From the IMG/VR virus record IMGVR_UViG_3300032229_000798, positions 1-64,000 of that record: a stretch of 64,000 nucleotides of DNA. The stretch is one strand, 5' to 3'. Made by a program: the position numbers and the translations under genes. Below the pieces are notes generated by a model that worked only from the letters and a program-made list of their open reading frames with translations, was not told the DNA's origin and made no database searches. This DNA is from a virus. Positions 34,789 through 44,393 of this stretch are shown here, piece by piece. Within the stretch, counting starts at the first letter, position 1; every line of letters begins with the position of its first letter.

Positions 34789-35800
34789 TTTTTTTAATTT
34801 TGTTTGTTAATAAAAAAGGTGAAGTGAAATTTCTAACATCCCCATCAAAATCAAGGTCTGTTCTTATTTGTTTGTAGATTTCTGTGCCTTTTAATTTAGC
34901 ATAAAACTCTTTCAAATCCACGGGCAAAGATATGATGTTTTTTATTTCTTCAATACAATCTGGTGAAATAAATTTTTTATTATTCAAATTAATCAAAGTC
35001 TCCGCCAAATTATATCTCTCATCATCTTCCAAGAAATCTACCAAAATCTGAAGCCTCTTGCCTTTTTTTCCTTTGGATTGTTGTTCAAGACAATATTCCA
35101 AAAGGCTCCCCCTTTCATACGGACGTTTTATAAACATCGGGATTTCATTCAAGATAGATTTTTCAGAAAATCCTTTGGCACCATAGATGTTATCTGATTC
35201 ATCTCCGATAATAACCTTTCTCAAAAGAATGTTCTTGTGGGTCTGCTCGAAATAATATTCAAAGTTTTCACTGTTAATAAGCAGATTCTTTGGGTAGATG
35301 TGGTCTTTAACCTGTATCCTGTTGAGATAGTAGATAAAAACATTTTTGTCAATCAACTGAAAATAATCATTGTCATTCGACAGTATCAATATATTTTCCT
35401 TGTCTTTATTCTGCCTTACATATTCAGCAATACAATCATCCGCTTCGACAAAAGGATGCTCATAAGAATTGATTCCCAACATTTTCATAATGGAAATTAT
35501 CATATCTTTCTGCTGATAATACGGGTCAATTCCATTAAAAAATCTGTTTCTCTTTTCTTTGTACGGTTCATAAATCTCCTTTCTCAATTTACCGCTTTCT
35601 GGGCCATCCCAAAAGAGAATGGTTTTATAAATCTGGTAAGTATGATTGTTTACATTCTCATTCAACAATCCCCTTAACTTCTTCATAAATCCCCAAACGG
35701 CATGGATATTATGCTTGTGGAGGGCGTAGGATTTTACGCCCTCGAAGCATATTTTATAGAGATTCATTGCATCAACAATTAATACTGCCCTATTCTTCAT
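34781..35800 (-). CDS. 5'-3' exonuclease / RNase H, FEN1-like (T4 Rnh-like)
   Basis: 339 residues with the FEN/5'-nuclease acidic motifs: LIVDAMNLYK, ILFWDGPESGKLRKEIY, FVEADDCIAEYVRQ, ILSNDNDYFQLI and VIIGDESDNIYGAKGFS (helix-hairpin-helix region follows). It would remove RNA primers from lagging-strand fragments. Overlaps UvsX by 11 bp and the 184-residue gene by 8 bp. Confidence 0.92.
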   Translation of the reverse strand: MKNRAVLIVDAMNLYKICFEGVKSYALHKHNIHAVWGFMKKLRGLLNENVNNHTYQIYKTILFWDGPESGKLRKEIYEPYKEKRNRFFNGIDPYYQQKDMIISIMKMLGINSYEHPFVEADDCIAEYVRQNKDKENILILSNDNDYFQLIDKNVFIYYLNRIQVKDHIYPKNLLINSENFEYYFEQTHKNILLRKVIIGDESDNIYGAKGFSEKSILNEIPMFIKRPYERGSLLEYCLEQQSKGKKGKRLQILVDFLEDDERYNLAETLINLNNKKFISPDCIEEIKNIISLPVDLKEFYAKLKGTEIYKQIRTDLDFDGDVRNFTSPFLLTNKIKKND

Positions 35801-36872
35801 TCGTCACAATTTCTTCAAATTCAACATTTTCAATATCAACGACATCAATTTCTCTGGTTATATTTGCAAAATATTCAATTATACCATCTTTATTATCTTT
35901 CTTATATTGTTCGAAAACAGATTTATCGGTAGCTGAAATAAAGCCATGTGGGGTAATGATAAGTTCACCTTCAGTGGAAATACCAGTAAAGTGGTTTTTT
36001 GTTACCCTGATTTTGGTTACTTTAGCAAGATCAATCGTCTTTCCATTGACTTTAAACGGCAACTTCTTCACAGCAGCTTCCAACATACCACCAAAATGAA
36101 GTTTGACAGCCATATCATACACAAAAGCCAAACCACCAGTCTCTTTAGGGTTTACACTATTGCTGCCAGCGTGAAGCCTCATAATTGAAACAAAGGTGAT
36201 ATTGATTGGATATTCTTTGTACCTCGTCCTCGTAACAAGTGGTTCAATATAATTGCTAAAATTGTTCTTGTGTACTTTTGCGTTGTGCATCGGAAGGTCC
36301 ATTTTATCTTCCTTGATTTTATCCATAGCTGGAGCACATTTGAGTTTATTCTGACTATCAACAAAAACACAAATGTCTTGCGGGAATTTCGTATCTATTT
36401 TAGATGCAGGTACCAAGACATCTGCGATGATGTAGTCATACATCTCTTCAAGATTTTCAAAACCGTCTCTGAAAAGGAAATTACCTTTATCCCATACCTT
36501 AACAAGTTCACCAGTGTCTTCATCTACTACTTCTCGGTAATCACAATCCATACCCATGAATTTCGCGTGTTCAAAAGAAAATTTACCTTCAGTTGAGACA
36601 ATAATTGGATAGATGTTATTCTTTTGACATTCGATAATAGAATGCAAAAGTAAAGTGGTTTTTCCTGTATCAGAATAACCTGTAATAGAAGAACAGTTAT
36701 TTACTGGAAATCCTTTAAAACCTACTGCATCTGCCACACATGGTGGGAAATTAATATAACTAAGTGGTTTTTGTTTTCTTGATTGATTTGCAGGTGATTT
36801 TTTATAAGACGTCCAAAAGTCCATTTTGTCATCAACATCGTTTGATGTTGGTTTATTAGTTTTTTTTGCCAT
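35790..36872 (-). CDS. uvsX: RecA/UvsX-like recombinase
   Basis: 360 residues. Walker A at 65-72 (GYSDTGKT), a Walker B-like strand DICVFVDSQNKL, and the L2-like region SIMRLHAGSNSVNPKETGG followed by FVYDMAVKLHFGG, as in UvsX. It would catalyse strand exchange in recombination-dependent replication and repair. It follows the SSB gene, with a hairpin between them, and leads the nuclease-helicase unit. Confidence 0.88.
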   Translation of the reverse strand: MAKKTNKPTSNDVDDKMDFWTSYKKSPANQSRKQKPLSYINFPPCVADAVGFKGFPVNNCSSITGYSDTGKTTLLLHSIIECQKNNIYPIIVSTEGKFSFEHAKFMGMDCDYREVVDEDTGELVKVWDKGNFLFRDGFENLEEMYDYIIADVLVPASKIDTKFPQDICVFVDSQNKLKCAPAMDKIKEDKMDLPMHNAKVHKNNFSNYIEPLVTRTRYKEYPINITFVSIMRLHAGSNSVNPKETGGLAFVYDMAVKLHFGGMLEAAVKKLPFKVNGKTIDLAKVTKIRVTKNHFTGISTEGELIITPHGFISATDKSVFEQYKKDNKDGIIEYFANITREIDVVDIENVEFEEIVTNEE

Positions 36873-36899
36873 AGTTTAATTTTTTAGACGGTTTAAAAT

Positions 36900-36928
36900 G
36901 GGGATTACGAACTTACATCGCAATCCCC
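36900..36928 (-). terminator. Hairpin terminator after the SSB gene
   Basis: GGGGATTACGA (36900-36910) pairs with TCGCAATCCCC (36918-36928), with one G-U pair on the minus transcript, followed by a short T run. Possibly an attenuator, since no separate promoter for uvsX was seen. Confidence 0.65.
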
Positions 36929-36967
36929 AAAAAACCTAAATGAAACAGATTTACTTATTACATTAAC

Positions 36968-37960
36968 TTAAAATGGAAGGTCTTCATCATCGCTGACAAC
37001 AAATTCATCGTCATCTGGTGAAGAAGATGCACCTTTCGATGCAGGAACGGATGCAGGAGCCGTTGCGGGTGCATAATTGGTGACGTTTGCAATATCGACA
37101 TCTTGGCCGATAGAAACGTACTTGAACTTAACCACACCGTCTTTGTCAACACCGTTTTCAACAAGGTCATATCCCATTTGGTTGAGAACCTTCAGGAACA
37201 TATTTTTTGAAAAATTGACCATGTGATTTTTGATGAACTTGATGTAGAAAGAGTCCATAGAAGCCCTCAAAAGTTCTTTGTCGTCTGCATTGTCTTCCAG
37301 CAACTTGAGGTAGGTCTCATTCCAGTTGTCATTAACGACCTTGCTGGATTTTGAAGGGTCTCCAAAACGTGAGCCAATAGACTCTTCTCCTTGACGAACA
37401 TAGATGTTGAAAACCTGCTTGCCATTGATTACAAGAAGTTCTTTGTAGTCAGGTGGGCAATATGCCTTACCAACACTGATAGTTATTGGCTCAAGCACAT
37501 TCGGGTCTACATTAGCCAGTTTCTGAAGCATTTCCTTACCCTTAAGGGTAAAGGCAGTCTTGATGATGTAAACAGCTCCGATAGCCTTATTGTTCTTCGG
37601 ATTGTTTTGGTCAACCGCTTCGAAGGGGTTGATGTAGGTTTGGTTCGGATCAAACAGGGTGATTTGGATTTTCTTGGTAACTTTACCCTTAATTGTCTCT
37701 TCAATAACCGAAGCAGACTTCAAGAATCCAGAGACCTTCGTTTCTGAAGGGAGTGTCCAGTATTCCTTACCATCGCTGTGGCGTTTTTGGTTGTCATCAA
37801 GCCTTAGCGTGACCCTGAAATGTGCGGTGTCGTTAACACCTTTTTGGTAATTTTCCTCGTTTGGAGCGAGGACATTGGTGAACAGTGATAAGTAAGCTGT
37901 TTGAAACCCGACGAACGGGTTTTCTGATTGATTGGTACCATTGTTTTGGTTTCCTAACAT
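36968..37960 (-). CDS. Single-stranded DNA-binding protein candidate (gp32-like role)
   Basis: 330 residues. The core has OB-like strands (AHFRVTLRLDDNQKRHSDGK, KKIQITLFDPN). The C-terminus is Ala/Pro/Ser-rich, then strongly acidic, ending SDDEDLPF, which matches the acidic tip of bacterial SSB proteins used to recruit partners. Position next to uvsX and a host-type promoter support a replication SSB. The family was assigned from the tail and context, not from the core. Confidence 0.72.
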   Translation of the reverse strand: MLGNQNNGTNQSENPFVGFQTAYLSLFTNVLAPNEENYQKGVNDTAHFRVTLRLDDNQKRHSDGKEYWTLPSETKVSGFLKSASVIEETIKGKVTKKIQITLFDPNQTYINPFEAVDQNNPKNNKAIGAVYIIKTAFTLKGKEMLQKLANVDPNVLEPITISVGKAYCPPDYKELLVINGKQVFNIYVRQGEESIGSRFGDPSKSSKVVNDNWNETYLKLLEDNADDKELLRASMDSFYIKFIKNHMVNFSKNMFLKVLNQMGYDLVENGVDKDGVVKFKYVSIGQDVDIANVTNYAPATAPASVPASKGASSSPDDDEFVVSDDEDLPF

Positions 37961-37999
37961 AACATTGAAAGTTTAAAGTGTGTGAAAAAAATTGTGCTG

Positions 38000-38007
38000 C
38001 AAAGATA
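38000..38007 (-). promoter_or_regulatory. Host-type promoter -7 box for the SSB gene
   Basis: Minus-strand TATCTTTG followed by CAGC, 40 nt before the ATG at 37960. The -33 region has TTTTC in place of TTTG at the expected distance. Confidence 0.6.
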
Positions 38008-38047
38008 CGATGTTATTTGGTAACTGAAAAGTTTTTTTCAAATTTTT

Positions 38048-38725
38048 TTAGAAACTATTTTTTACGTAGTTTTCATCGTAGCCTTTCATTACATCAGAAG
38101 ATTTTAAAATATACTCCTCTGGCGCCTTTTCGACATCTGGGAGATTTTTTACATCGACCCTGAAAGTAGGGTCATCGTGCATATTCGTTTTTGCGTTAGC
38201 TACCATGTACTTATACTTGTCCTCCTGTGTCGGTTGCCAATAGTCAGTCAACTTGACATTGTAGGGGAAGCTGTGCAAGGATTGTAATTGCAATTTCTCT
38301 GTCGGTGTAGGAACGCGCATTTCCAATTCTCGTTTGACACGTTGTGCAGTTTCAGCAGATTTATTTTCCAAATCCTCGAATTTTTGGTTCAACTCTGATT
38401 TAAAGGATTCATTTCCTTTCAGTAGTTCACCTATCTTTCCAAGAACGTCTTGTACTGTTTTATTTATTTCGTCTTGTTTTAGTACTAATTGGGTTACGTC
38501 GAGTTGGACGGCGTTATCTGAAACTTCTGCGGGTTGGGTACCAGTAGCATCAGCTGGGGCTGCATCCTGTGGGGCATTTGTGTCCTGTGGAACATCGCCT
38601 CCCTGTTGCTGTGCAGCGGCTGCTTGTGCAACATCTCCCAAACCAAAGGCATCATCAATCTCGTCTTCGTTCAATGGCCTTCTGCCGTAGTATTTGTAAT
38701 TGGTTATAAAATCAAAGTTATTCAT
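38048..38725 (-). CDS. Virion protein candidate with Ala/Gln-rich linker and coiled coil
   Basis: 225 residues. The N-terminus has LNE at 18-20, then an Ala/Gln/Pro/Asp-rich linker (about 30-75), a coiled coil (about 80-135, LVLKQDEINKTVQDVLGKIG) and a Pro/Tyr-containing C-terminal domain. It may be a scaffold, core or neck protein, cleaved after LNE if a T4-like prohead protease exists; unproven. It follows a 57-residue small gene that has a late-type box. Antisense motif copy at 38505 (NAVQ). Confidence 0.6.
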   Translation of the reverse strand: MNNFDFITNYKYYGRRPLNEDEIDDAFGLGDVAQAAAAQQQGGDVPQDTNAPQDAAPADATGTQPAEVSDNAVQLDVTQLVLKQDEINKTVQDVLGKIGELLKGNESFKSELNQKFEDLENKSAETAQRVKRELEMRVPTPTEKLQLQSLHSFPYNVKLTDYWQPTQEDKYKYMVANAKTNMHDDPTFRVDVKNLPDVEKAPEEYILKSSDVMKGYDENYVKNSF

Positions 38726-38742
38726 CTTATCTGTTTTTAGGG

Positions 38743-38916
38743 TCAGTCTTTTAATAGTTGTCTTCCATCTTCAACAAGAAAGGTCTTATCCACGACTTCT
38801 AACATACCATTAGACTCTTTCATTTTTACACTTTTCCTTTTTACAGTCTTCTCTTTTGTTTCAACTGCTTCAAATTTTTCAGTTTTATTCAGGTACTGAT
38901 TCAAAATGTTTTTCAT
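38743..38916 (-). CDS. Small basic protein (57 aa), unknown
   Basis: ATG at 38916 and TGA at 38743 give a 57-residue frame, MKNILNQYLNKTEKF... ending EDGRQLLKD, Lys/Glu-rich. It is supported by a perfect ATATTTAT box 21 nt upstream and by its place 17 bp before the 225-residue gene. Function unknown. Confidence 0.6.
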   Translation of the reverse strand: MKNILNQYLNKTEKFEAVETKEKTVKRKSVKMKESNGMLEVVDKTFLVEDGRQLLKD

Positions 38917-38936
38917 TTTTAAAAATTGTTTTTTAA

Positions 38937-38944
38937 ATAAATAT
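38937..38944 (-). promoter_or_regulatory. Late-type promoter candidate (ATATTTAT) for the 38916-38048 unit
   Basis: Perfect octamer on the minus strand, 21 nt before the ATG at 38916. It overlaps nothing coding; the preceding 1656-residue gene ends at 38952. Confidence 0.6.
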
Positions 38945-38951
38945 TCAACTT

Positions 38952-41900
38952 TTATCTTTTCGATGCAATGTTTATGGCTGTCGGCATAAATTGGTATGCC
39001 ATGACAGGTATGAAGTTGGCCGCTGGTTTCATATTCGAGATTTTATTGTTACTATGGAAATTATAAAAAATACCATTATAAAAAATACCAATATGTGTTA
39101 TAATAGAAAAAGGATATTCGTTTGTTTTTGGTTTTAGATTGTCTGGAACCCGTCTGTTTATTGTCAATTGGTTTATTCTTGCTCGATTATTACTATTTTT
39201 AATAACTTCAAAAGATTCATCAATATATTTAGACCCAATTGTTAAACCAAAAAGAAAAGAACCATTTTTAAGCCCTGCATCTATAAGATCCTGATTACTC
39301 CAATTAGTTAATTTTTGATTTGGAGAGAAATATTGAACATTACCATTTTCTGGTAATCCAACAGCCCATTCCCAAGCATCTCCTAAAATATTTTGGTTTT
39401 TATATATACCGAGTTCTGAAAGTGCAAGTTTAACCCATTTTGCACAGTTTGCACCAACGACACCGTAACTATTAAAATTGTTTGGATTAAATACAGATGC
39501 TAAGTTACTACTAAACGTAGCTGAATTAATATTACTGCCCAATAAATACGAAGCAACTTTTCCATCTGAACCGACGACTCTAAAGACTTCGTTGGGGTTA
39601 TTTACAGCAGTTGTTCCGATATTCAAGCCTCCAGATAAGATAGCATCTGCTTCTGCGGTAGTAAACCCGACATTTATAAGACCATCTCTACTATAATATT
39701 CACTATCTTTTCCATCAACGATTATGCTGTAATCTTGAGCTGCTGTAACATCTGTCTGCAATTTATCATTCACTCCGATATTAAAGTAACTGGTAATCTT
39801 GTCAACAAGTGGGTACACAAATTTTGAAATTCGCCGTCCACCAAACTCCGTGACCATATCATGTGGAGTAATAGTGTGCTTAACATTAGTAATCATGTGT
39901 GCACCATGAAACAAAGGTATGTTATCCAACTGAAAATACATGGTCGGAAAAATCTGTGTATTTCCCATACATTCTACATCGGTTCTGTAACTTCTCACAG
40001 CATAGGCATTATAAAGGTCTGCACCCATATAAATCCTTTTTGTGCCGCCCTTGCCTCCAGCCAATTGATCCTGAATAGTCATGCTTTCAGCAGTCTCCCT
40101 GTGGTCTTCCTGTGTAACATTTACCTTTTTAAAAATGCTTTGATTTTGGTCGGCATAAGAGACCCTGAAGATGCAGAGATTAAACTTGTCAAGATATTCT
40201 TTCGAGTATGGTGTAACACTGTTTACATAATAAGAAGGGACATTTTTTTGATTAAATCCAGGTGGCACAAACGTCTTGCTTCTTGCATTAAAATCAAAAC
40301 CGTCGTTTAAGTAATAAGCACTTTCTGCATTAAGGTCAAGTACTTTGCTGTTACCCGCAACATACTGGAAAATCATACATGAACCACCTTCGGTATTTTC
40401 GACGTTGGTGTAGGGTCTAAAGATATTAGACACCTCATTTTTATTTCCAAATTGAACGAAAGCTGGGATATTATAGAAGTTGAAATTGTTATCTTTTATT
40501 ATCCTCGAAATGAAAAAATAAATATTCCCATCTATCTGACCCGAATACGTCAAAAGTGGTGTGGGATTAAGAACAACCTTATCTCCAATATCAGACCAAG
40601 TCCTGTCAATAAAATAACAATGCTCAATTAATTTTGTGGGCCGATTACCTTTCCTTAGATACCTTGAGAAGTTATAAACCTTACCATCGCTCGTATTATA
40701 CGAAAGCCATTTATCGTAAATGTTTTTTAAGTGTTTGTAAATGACAATTTTTAAGTTCTTGTCAACCACCAAATTGTTTTCCTCTGCATTCTGTTCGGTA
40801 TTTGCGTTGGGTGTAGCATTTTGTTTTGGGGGCAATAGATAAACAAAAGTCTCTGCAAATGTTTTAGCGTAAGCAGTAACCCTGTTGGTATCTGTCATAT
40901 ATACCATCTGGTTATCAGAAGGTACAGAGGGTATTATGACTTTGTTGACTCTCTTGAATAATTGTAATAATAAATCTTTTGCTTGGTTAAAATCATTTTT
41001 CGTAACAAATGAACTTTTACCATAATATAAATAAAAACCAACATATATATGAAAAAGAGAATTAGAAACTTCTATAACAAATTCTTTAAAAACATTTAGA
41101 AAATAATTGTTGTTGTCTTCGAAGGGTTGAAAAGGTTTAAATATGTTTTCATTTGCAATCAAAGAAAAATTTGGGTTATTTTTTATATCCTTTGTTAAAA
41201 AATCTGGATTGGTTTTTTGGTAAGATATTCCACCCAAATATGCAGCATAAAGATATGGTATATTCGATAGATTTGCAGAAGTTCTGTTTTTTAAGTTAGT
41301 ATAATAAGTTGCATCTTTAAAACCAATAGAATATAAAAACATGAAAGTCAGCGCTTCGTTATTATTTTCACTATAATAAAATTGACGCCAAAGATCAGCA
41401 CCTTTGTTATAGTTCGTAAAACTTAATCCCATGCCACTAAACAATGTCACATCATCCAAAAAAGTAATTAACGGTTCTGTCGTATCCAAAGTCCTGCTAC
41501 CGACCAATGTATTATATCTTAACAAAAGATGCTGGTAGATAGTCGGATTTGTGAAACAATCAGAATAATCGAGTATATTCAAAGCGATAGGTTCACTTAT
41601 AAAGAAGTTTTCATTTTTTAACCCTTCTGATAATACAGTAGATATATTTTTCCTGATTCTATTCGTTAGAACGTCTGTTATATTGGCAGCAAAAGTCTTT
41701 GGTGCAAAGCCTTTAAGACTTGTTTCAAGACTGTTTAAATCAGATAAAGGTATTTCATATAACGGATTTAGATTGGTTGTAGCAGTGGATGTATTATATG
41801 ATTGGTAATAATTTGTAAGATCACCTCTAACCTTTAGTCTTATGTTATCTACGTTGTTTTGGGCGTATTGGACGGCGGAATTTACAAAATCCGTTATGTT

Positions 41901-43922
41901 GGTATTTTTTAAAGTCTCTTTGACATTCGAATTAAACACCTTGGAGGTGAAGTATGCTGCCTCAAGTTGTGCAAATGAAAGGATTTTGCCGTCTGTCTTT
42001 CCACTGGAAGATAACGAATAATCACTTAGAAGATGCAATCTCGAAAACATTACCTCAAATAATTCATCGAAATTGTTCCCACTATAATTAAAACTGTCCG
42101 CTGTGTCGTAACCGTTGGCACTGTAATCAAATGGATGTATCGGAACCCATTTTTCACCCAAAGAGGTTGAATAGGACTGTATGCTTCCCTGAAGAATATC
42201 TGTAAGTTGTTCAGATAAAGAATTGTTTAAAAGTTGATTGACAATATCTATTTCTGGATAATAAGGATTCGTTTCTCCCACTATATCTCCAAGCCAAACA
42301 TCCACACCCGCTTCATTGTAAACACCTGGAAATGGATAGATTTTGTCGTGTGTATGTGGTATATCCGTACTCTTCAACGAGTTTGTAGTCCTGAAATAGT
42401 CTGCAAGCAAGCCAACACGTTCCTGACCGTAGCTTTCTGCCTTTTGACAGACACTATAAAGCTGGTCCAAGAAGACATCAACATTACCCATAATAACCTC
42501 TAAAACATTCCTGATTGTGGGGTTAAAACCTATTTCCTGTATAAACCCTGCATTCAAATCATTTACGATTTTCTCTTGGGTATTTGTCCTAAGCTCATTT
42601 ACTTTAGTATTTACTGAATCGACATTACTGCGGATTTCGTAAAACGAATAATAGTAAACAGGTGTATAAGCACCCATTTTATTTTCCACATCGCTTAGAA
42701 CATAATATGCTTTATAGTCGATAGATTCTTGTTCGAATATGGCATCGGAAATATCAGTTATTAATTCATCATTAATCTCTGTATAACCCTTTGATTTACT
42801 CGGTGTGAAATATTCAAGTTTATAACTGCTTAAAGAAGGATAACCCTCCAAGATAGTGTTTATTTCTGTAATCCTGTTATTGATATTGGACTGAAGTTCC
42901 TCAACATTTCCTATCAACTTTTCACCGAATAAACCAATGTCCCTGAAGAACATATAACCTTGCAGACTATTAAAGGTTTCATAGTTTATATTGTTACCAT
43001 AAACCCTGTCTTCCCTTTTCGTACAAGGCAACCCAAGGATAGTTATTAGTTCGTTTATCTTTTCGGAGACAGTATTCAGAGCAGTTATAATGGCTATGTC
43101 TGGATTATCCTTCTTCTGATTCTCGATATACGTTGATATTTTAGTATATCTCTGCAAAAGGTCTGGTATAGACATCAATCCAACATCGCCGTTCAACAAC
43201 TCGTATTTTGACAGAAGGTCTTTACCAACAGCTGTATTATTCAAATCTATCACATATTTCGTAATAATATCTGCCAAAAACGCATAATCATACCCGATAA
43301 ATTTTGTTTTTATTGAAAAATCCCCTGTTTCGCCGTCCAACGTCGCCTTAAAATCAATCAAATTCAAATAATACGTTGTAGCTTTACCATAGTATCCTTT
43401 TACTGTCAATTCAAAAATAGGATACGGCATTGTAAAGAAGGCATTATACTTTGAGGTATTATAATAATCCTTTCCAACCTGTCTTTCATAGTCATTGAAA
43501 ATGGCTGCACCTCTTACATCTACGAAGTCTATTTCGACGGTGGACGGCGTAAACATATTCATGTTGATTCTTATATTCGTTATTCCCAACCCCTCCTCTG
43601 TTTTTCCACCGTCCACCCCTCCAATGTTACTATAATCAGTAGTAAGGTATCCATCACTCTTTTTATTCCTGCCTATAAAATAAATCCCGTCTTCGTCTTG
43701 AGACTTGCTACTATAAGTGTTATTGGAAACAATGGTACTCCTGTTTTGGGGGAAAGCGCGTAATCTCGCAAAAATAAAAAGGTCTTCCGTTGGAACAGAA
43801 ATGTTTCCAATAGGGTTCGGATCAACCACACAAGTGAAGTAAGAATCAGTGTTAACATTACCATTTGAAGTAGAATCAAACAGTTCTTCTACTACATATT
43901 TCAGGTCATTTAGATTAGCCAT
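38952..43922 (-). CDS. Giant tail/baseplate hub protein with C-terminal Cys/His peptidase-like domain
   Basis: 1656 residues. The N-terminal 250 residues (for example STVEIDFVDVRGAAIF, YPIFELTVKGYYG, FSIKTKFIGYDYAF) look like hub-type beta domains. The long middle is unassigned. The last about 165 residues resemble a CHAP/NlpC-type hydrolase: GANCAKWVKLALSELGI with C1493, GDAWEW, and THIGIFYNGIFYNFHS with H1610 and H1623. It may puncture or locally digest peptidoglycan during injection. The duplicated 96-bp element lies just upstream. Exact motif copies at 39832, 41869, 43331 and 43541 use four different reading contexts. Confidence 0.7.
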   Translation of the reverse strand: MANLNDLKYVVEELFDSTSNGNVNTDSYFTCVVDPNPIGNISVPTEDLFIFARLRAFPQNRSTIVSNNTYSSKSQDEDGIYFIGRNKKSDGYLTTDYSNIGGVDGGKTEEGLGITNIRINMNMFTPSTVEIDFVDVRGAAIFNDYERQVGKDYYNTSKYNAFFTMPYPIFELTVKGYYGKATTYYLNLIDFKATLDGETGDFSIKTKFIGYDYAFLADIITKYVIDLNNTAVGKDLLSKYELLNGDVGLMSIPDLLQRYTKISTYIENQKKDNPDIAIITALNTVSEKINELITILGLPCTKREDRVYGNNINYETFNSLQGYMFFRDIGLFGEKLIGNVEELQSNINNRITEINTILEGYPSLSSYKLEYFTPSKSKGYTEINDELITDISDAIFEQESIDYKAYYVLSDVENKMGAYTPVYYYSFYEIRSNVDSVNTKVNELRTNTQEKIVNDLNAGFIQEIGFNPTIRNVLEVIMGNVDVFLDQLYSVCQKAESYGQERVGLLADYFRTTNSLKSTDIPHTHDKIYPFPGVYNEAGVDVWLGDIVGETNPYYPEIDIVNQLLNNSLSEQLTDILQGSIQSYSTSLGEKWVPIHPFDYSANGYDTADSFNYSGNNFDELFEVMFSRLHLLSDYSLSSSGKTDGKILSFAQLEAAYFTSKVFNSNVKETLKNTNITDFVNSAVQYAQNNVDNIRLKVRGDLTNYYQSYNTSTATTNLNPLYEIPLSDLNSLETSLKGFAPKTFAANITDVLTNRIRKNISTVLSEGLKNENFFISEPIALNILDYSDCFTNPTIYQHLLLRYNTLVGSRTLDTTEPLITFLDDVTLFSGMGLSFTNYNKGADLWRQFYYSENNNEALTFMFLYSIGFKDATYYTNLKNRTSANLSNIPYLYAAYLGGISYQKTNPDFLTKDIKNNPNFSLIANENIFKPFQPFEDNNNYFLNVFKEFVIEVSNSLFHIYVGFYLYYGKSSFVTKNDFNQAKDLLLQLFKRVNKVIIPSVPSDNQMVYMTDTNRVTAYAKTFAETFVYLLPPKQNATPNANTEQNAEENNLVVDKNLKIVIYKHLKNIYDKWLSYNTSDGKVYNFSRYLRKGNRPTKLIEHCYFIDRTWSDIGDKVVLNPTPLLTYSGQIDGNIYFFISRIIKDNNFNFYNIPAFVQFGNKNEVSNIFRPYTNVENTEGGSCMIFQYVAGNSKVLDLNAESAYYLNDGFDFNARSKTFVPPGFNQKNVPSYYVNSVTPYSKEYLDKFNLCIFRVSYADQNQSIFKKVNVTQEDHRETAESMTIQDQLAGGKGGTKRIYMGADLYNAYAVRSYRTDVECMGNTQIFPTMYFQLDNIPLFHGAHMITNVKHTITPHDMVTEFGGRRISKFVYPLVDKITSYFNIGVNDKLQTDVTAAQDYSIIVDGKDSEYYSRDGLINVGFTTAEADAILSGGLNIGTTAVNNPNEVFRVVGSDGKVASYLLGSNINSATFSSNLASVFNPNNFNSYGVVGANCAKWVKLALSELGIYKNQNILGDAWEWAVGLPENGNVQYFSPNQKLTNWSNQDLIDAGLKNGSFLFGLTIGSKYIDESFEVIKNSNNRARINQLTINRRVPDNLKPKTNEYPFSIITHIGIFYNGIFYNFHSNNKISNMKPAANFIPVMAYQFMPTAINIASKR

Positions 43923-43942
43923 ATCTGTTTTTTAAAAAAATG

Positions 43943-44038
43943 CTTGTAACTTATTGGTTGTCAAGCAGTTGTAGAGGTTTTTTTGTATTCTGGCGGTGCT
44001 AAAAATATATATCTTTAAACCCCCGTAGATTACATTCT
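43943..44038 (-). repeat. Copy B of the duplicated 96-bp non-coding element
   Basis: Counterpart of 17568-17663; see that entry. It fills most of the 162-bp gap between the gp53-like gene and the 1656-residue gene. The rest of the gap has a short ATGTTC/GAACAT hairpin near 44064-44079. The inverted octamer here is CTTGTAAC at 43943-43950. Confidence 0.85.
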
Positions 44039-44084
44039 TCTTTCGAACCTATATCTTATGAACCATGTTCTTTTGAACATATCA

Positions 44085-44393
44085 TTAATAATAGCTTTTA
44101 AATTTTTCCATAATGTCAATGTAGCGTTGGACGGCGGATTTGTAGGGGAAGGGAATTAAGATTATGGAGCCATCAGGTATTTCATCTTCGTTTGTCCCCA
44201 GTGTAGCATTCGCAAACATTATCAAGGTTCCCCCATAGGGTGTCCCATAATACTTCTGCGAAATAACATCCATCCTATCCCTGTCCTTATTCCAAAGATA
44301 AGTTTTATCACCACTTTCTGTTGGAAAGTCAACGTGTGGCACAATGGTTATTTTTTCGTTTTCTATAAACGGGTCGTATATGTTATAATACAT
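44085..44393 (-). CDS. Baseplate wedge protein, gp53/LysM-like
   Basis: 102 residues. TYLWNKDRDRMDVISQKYYG, then TLIMFANATLGTNEDEIPDGSIILIPFPY, has the LysM-like alpha/beta layout seen in gp53-type wedge proteins: low-angle helix with D-x-I-S-x-K-Y-Y, then P-x-G-x-x-I-x-I-P. In T4 gp53 bridges wedges. It overlaps the 1188-residue gene by one base. Antisense motif copy at 44128 (SAVQ). Confidence 0.7.
   Translation of the reverse strand: MYYNIYDPFIENEKITIVPHVDFPTESGDKTYLWNKDRDRMDVISQKYYGTPYGGTLIMFANATLGTNEDEIPDGSIILIPFPYKSAVQRYIDIMEKFKSYY

Noticed and set aside
43923-44084. An unannotated gene or tRNA in the 162-bp gap before the giant hub gene
   Set aside because: No open frame with a start, no cloverleaf; the space is filled by the duplicated element and a small hairpin.
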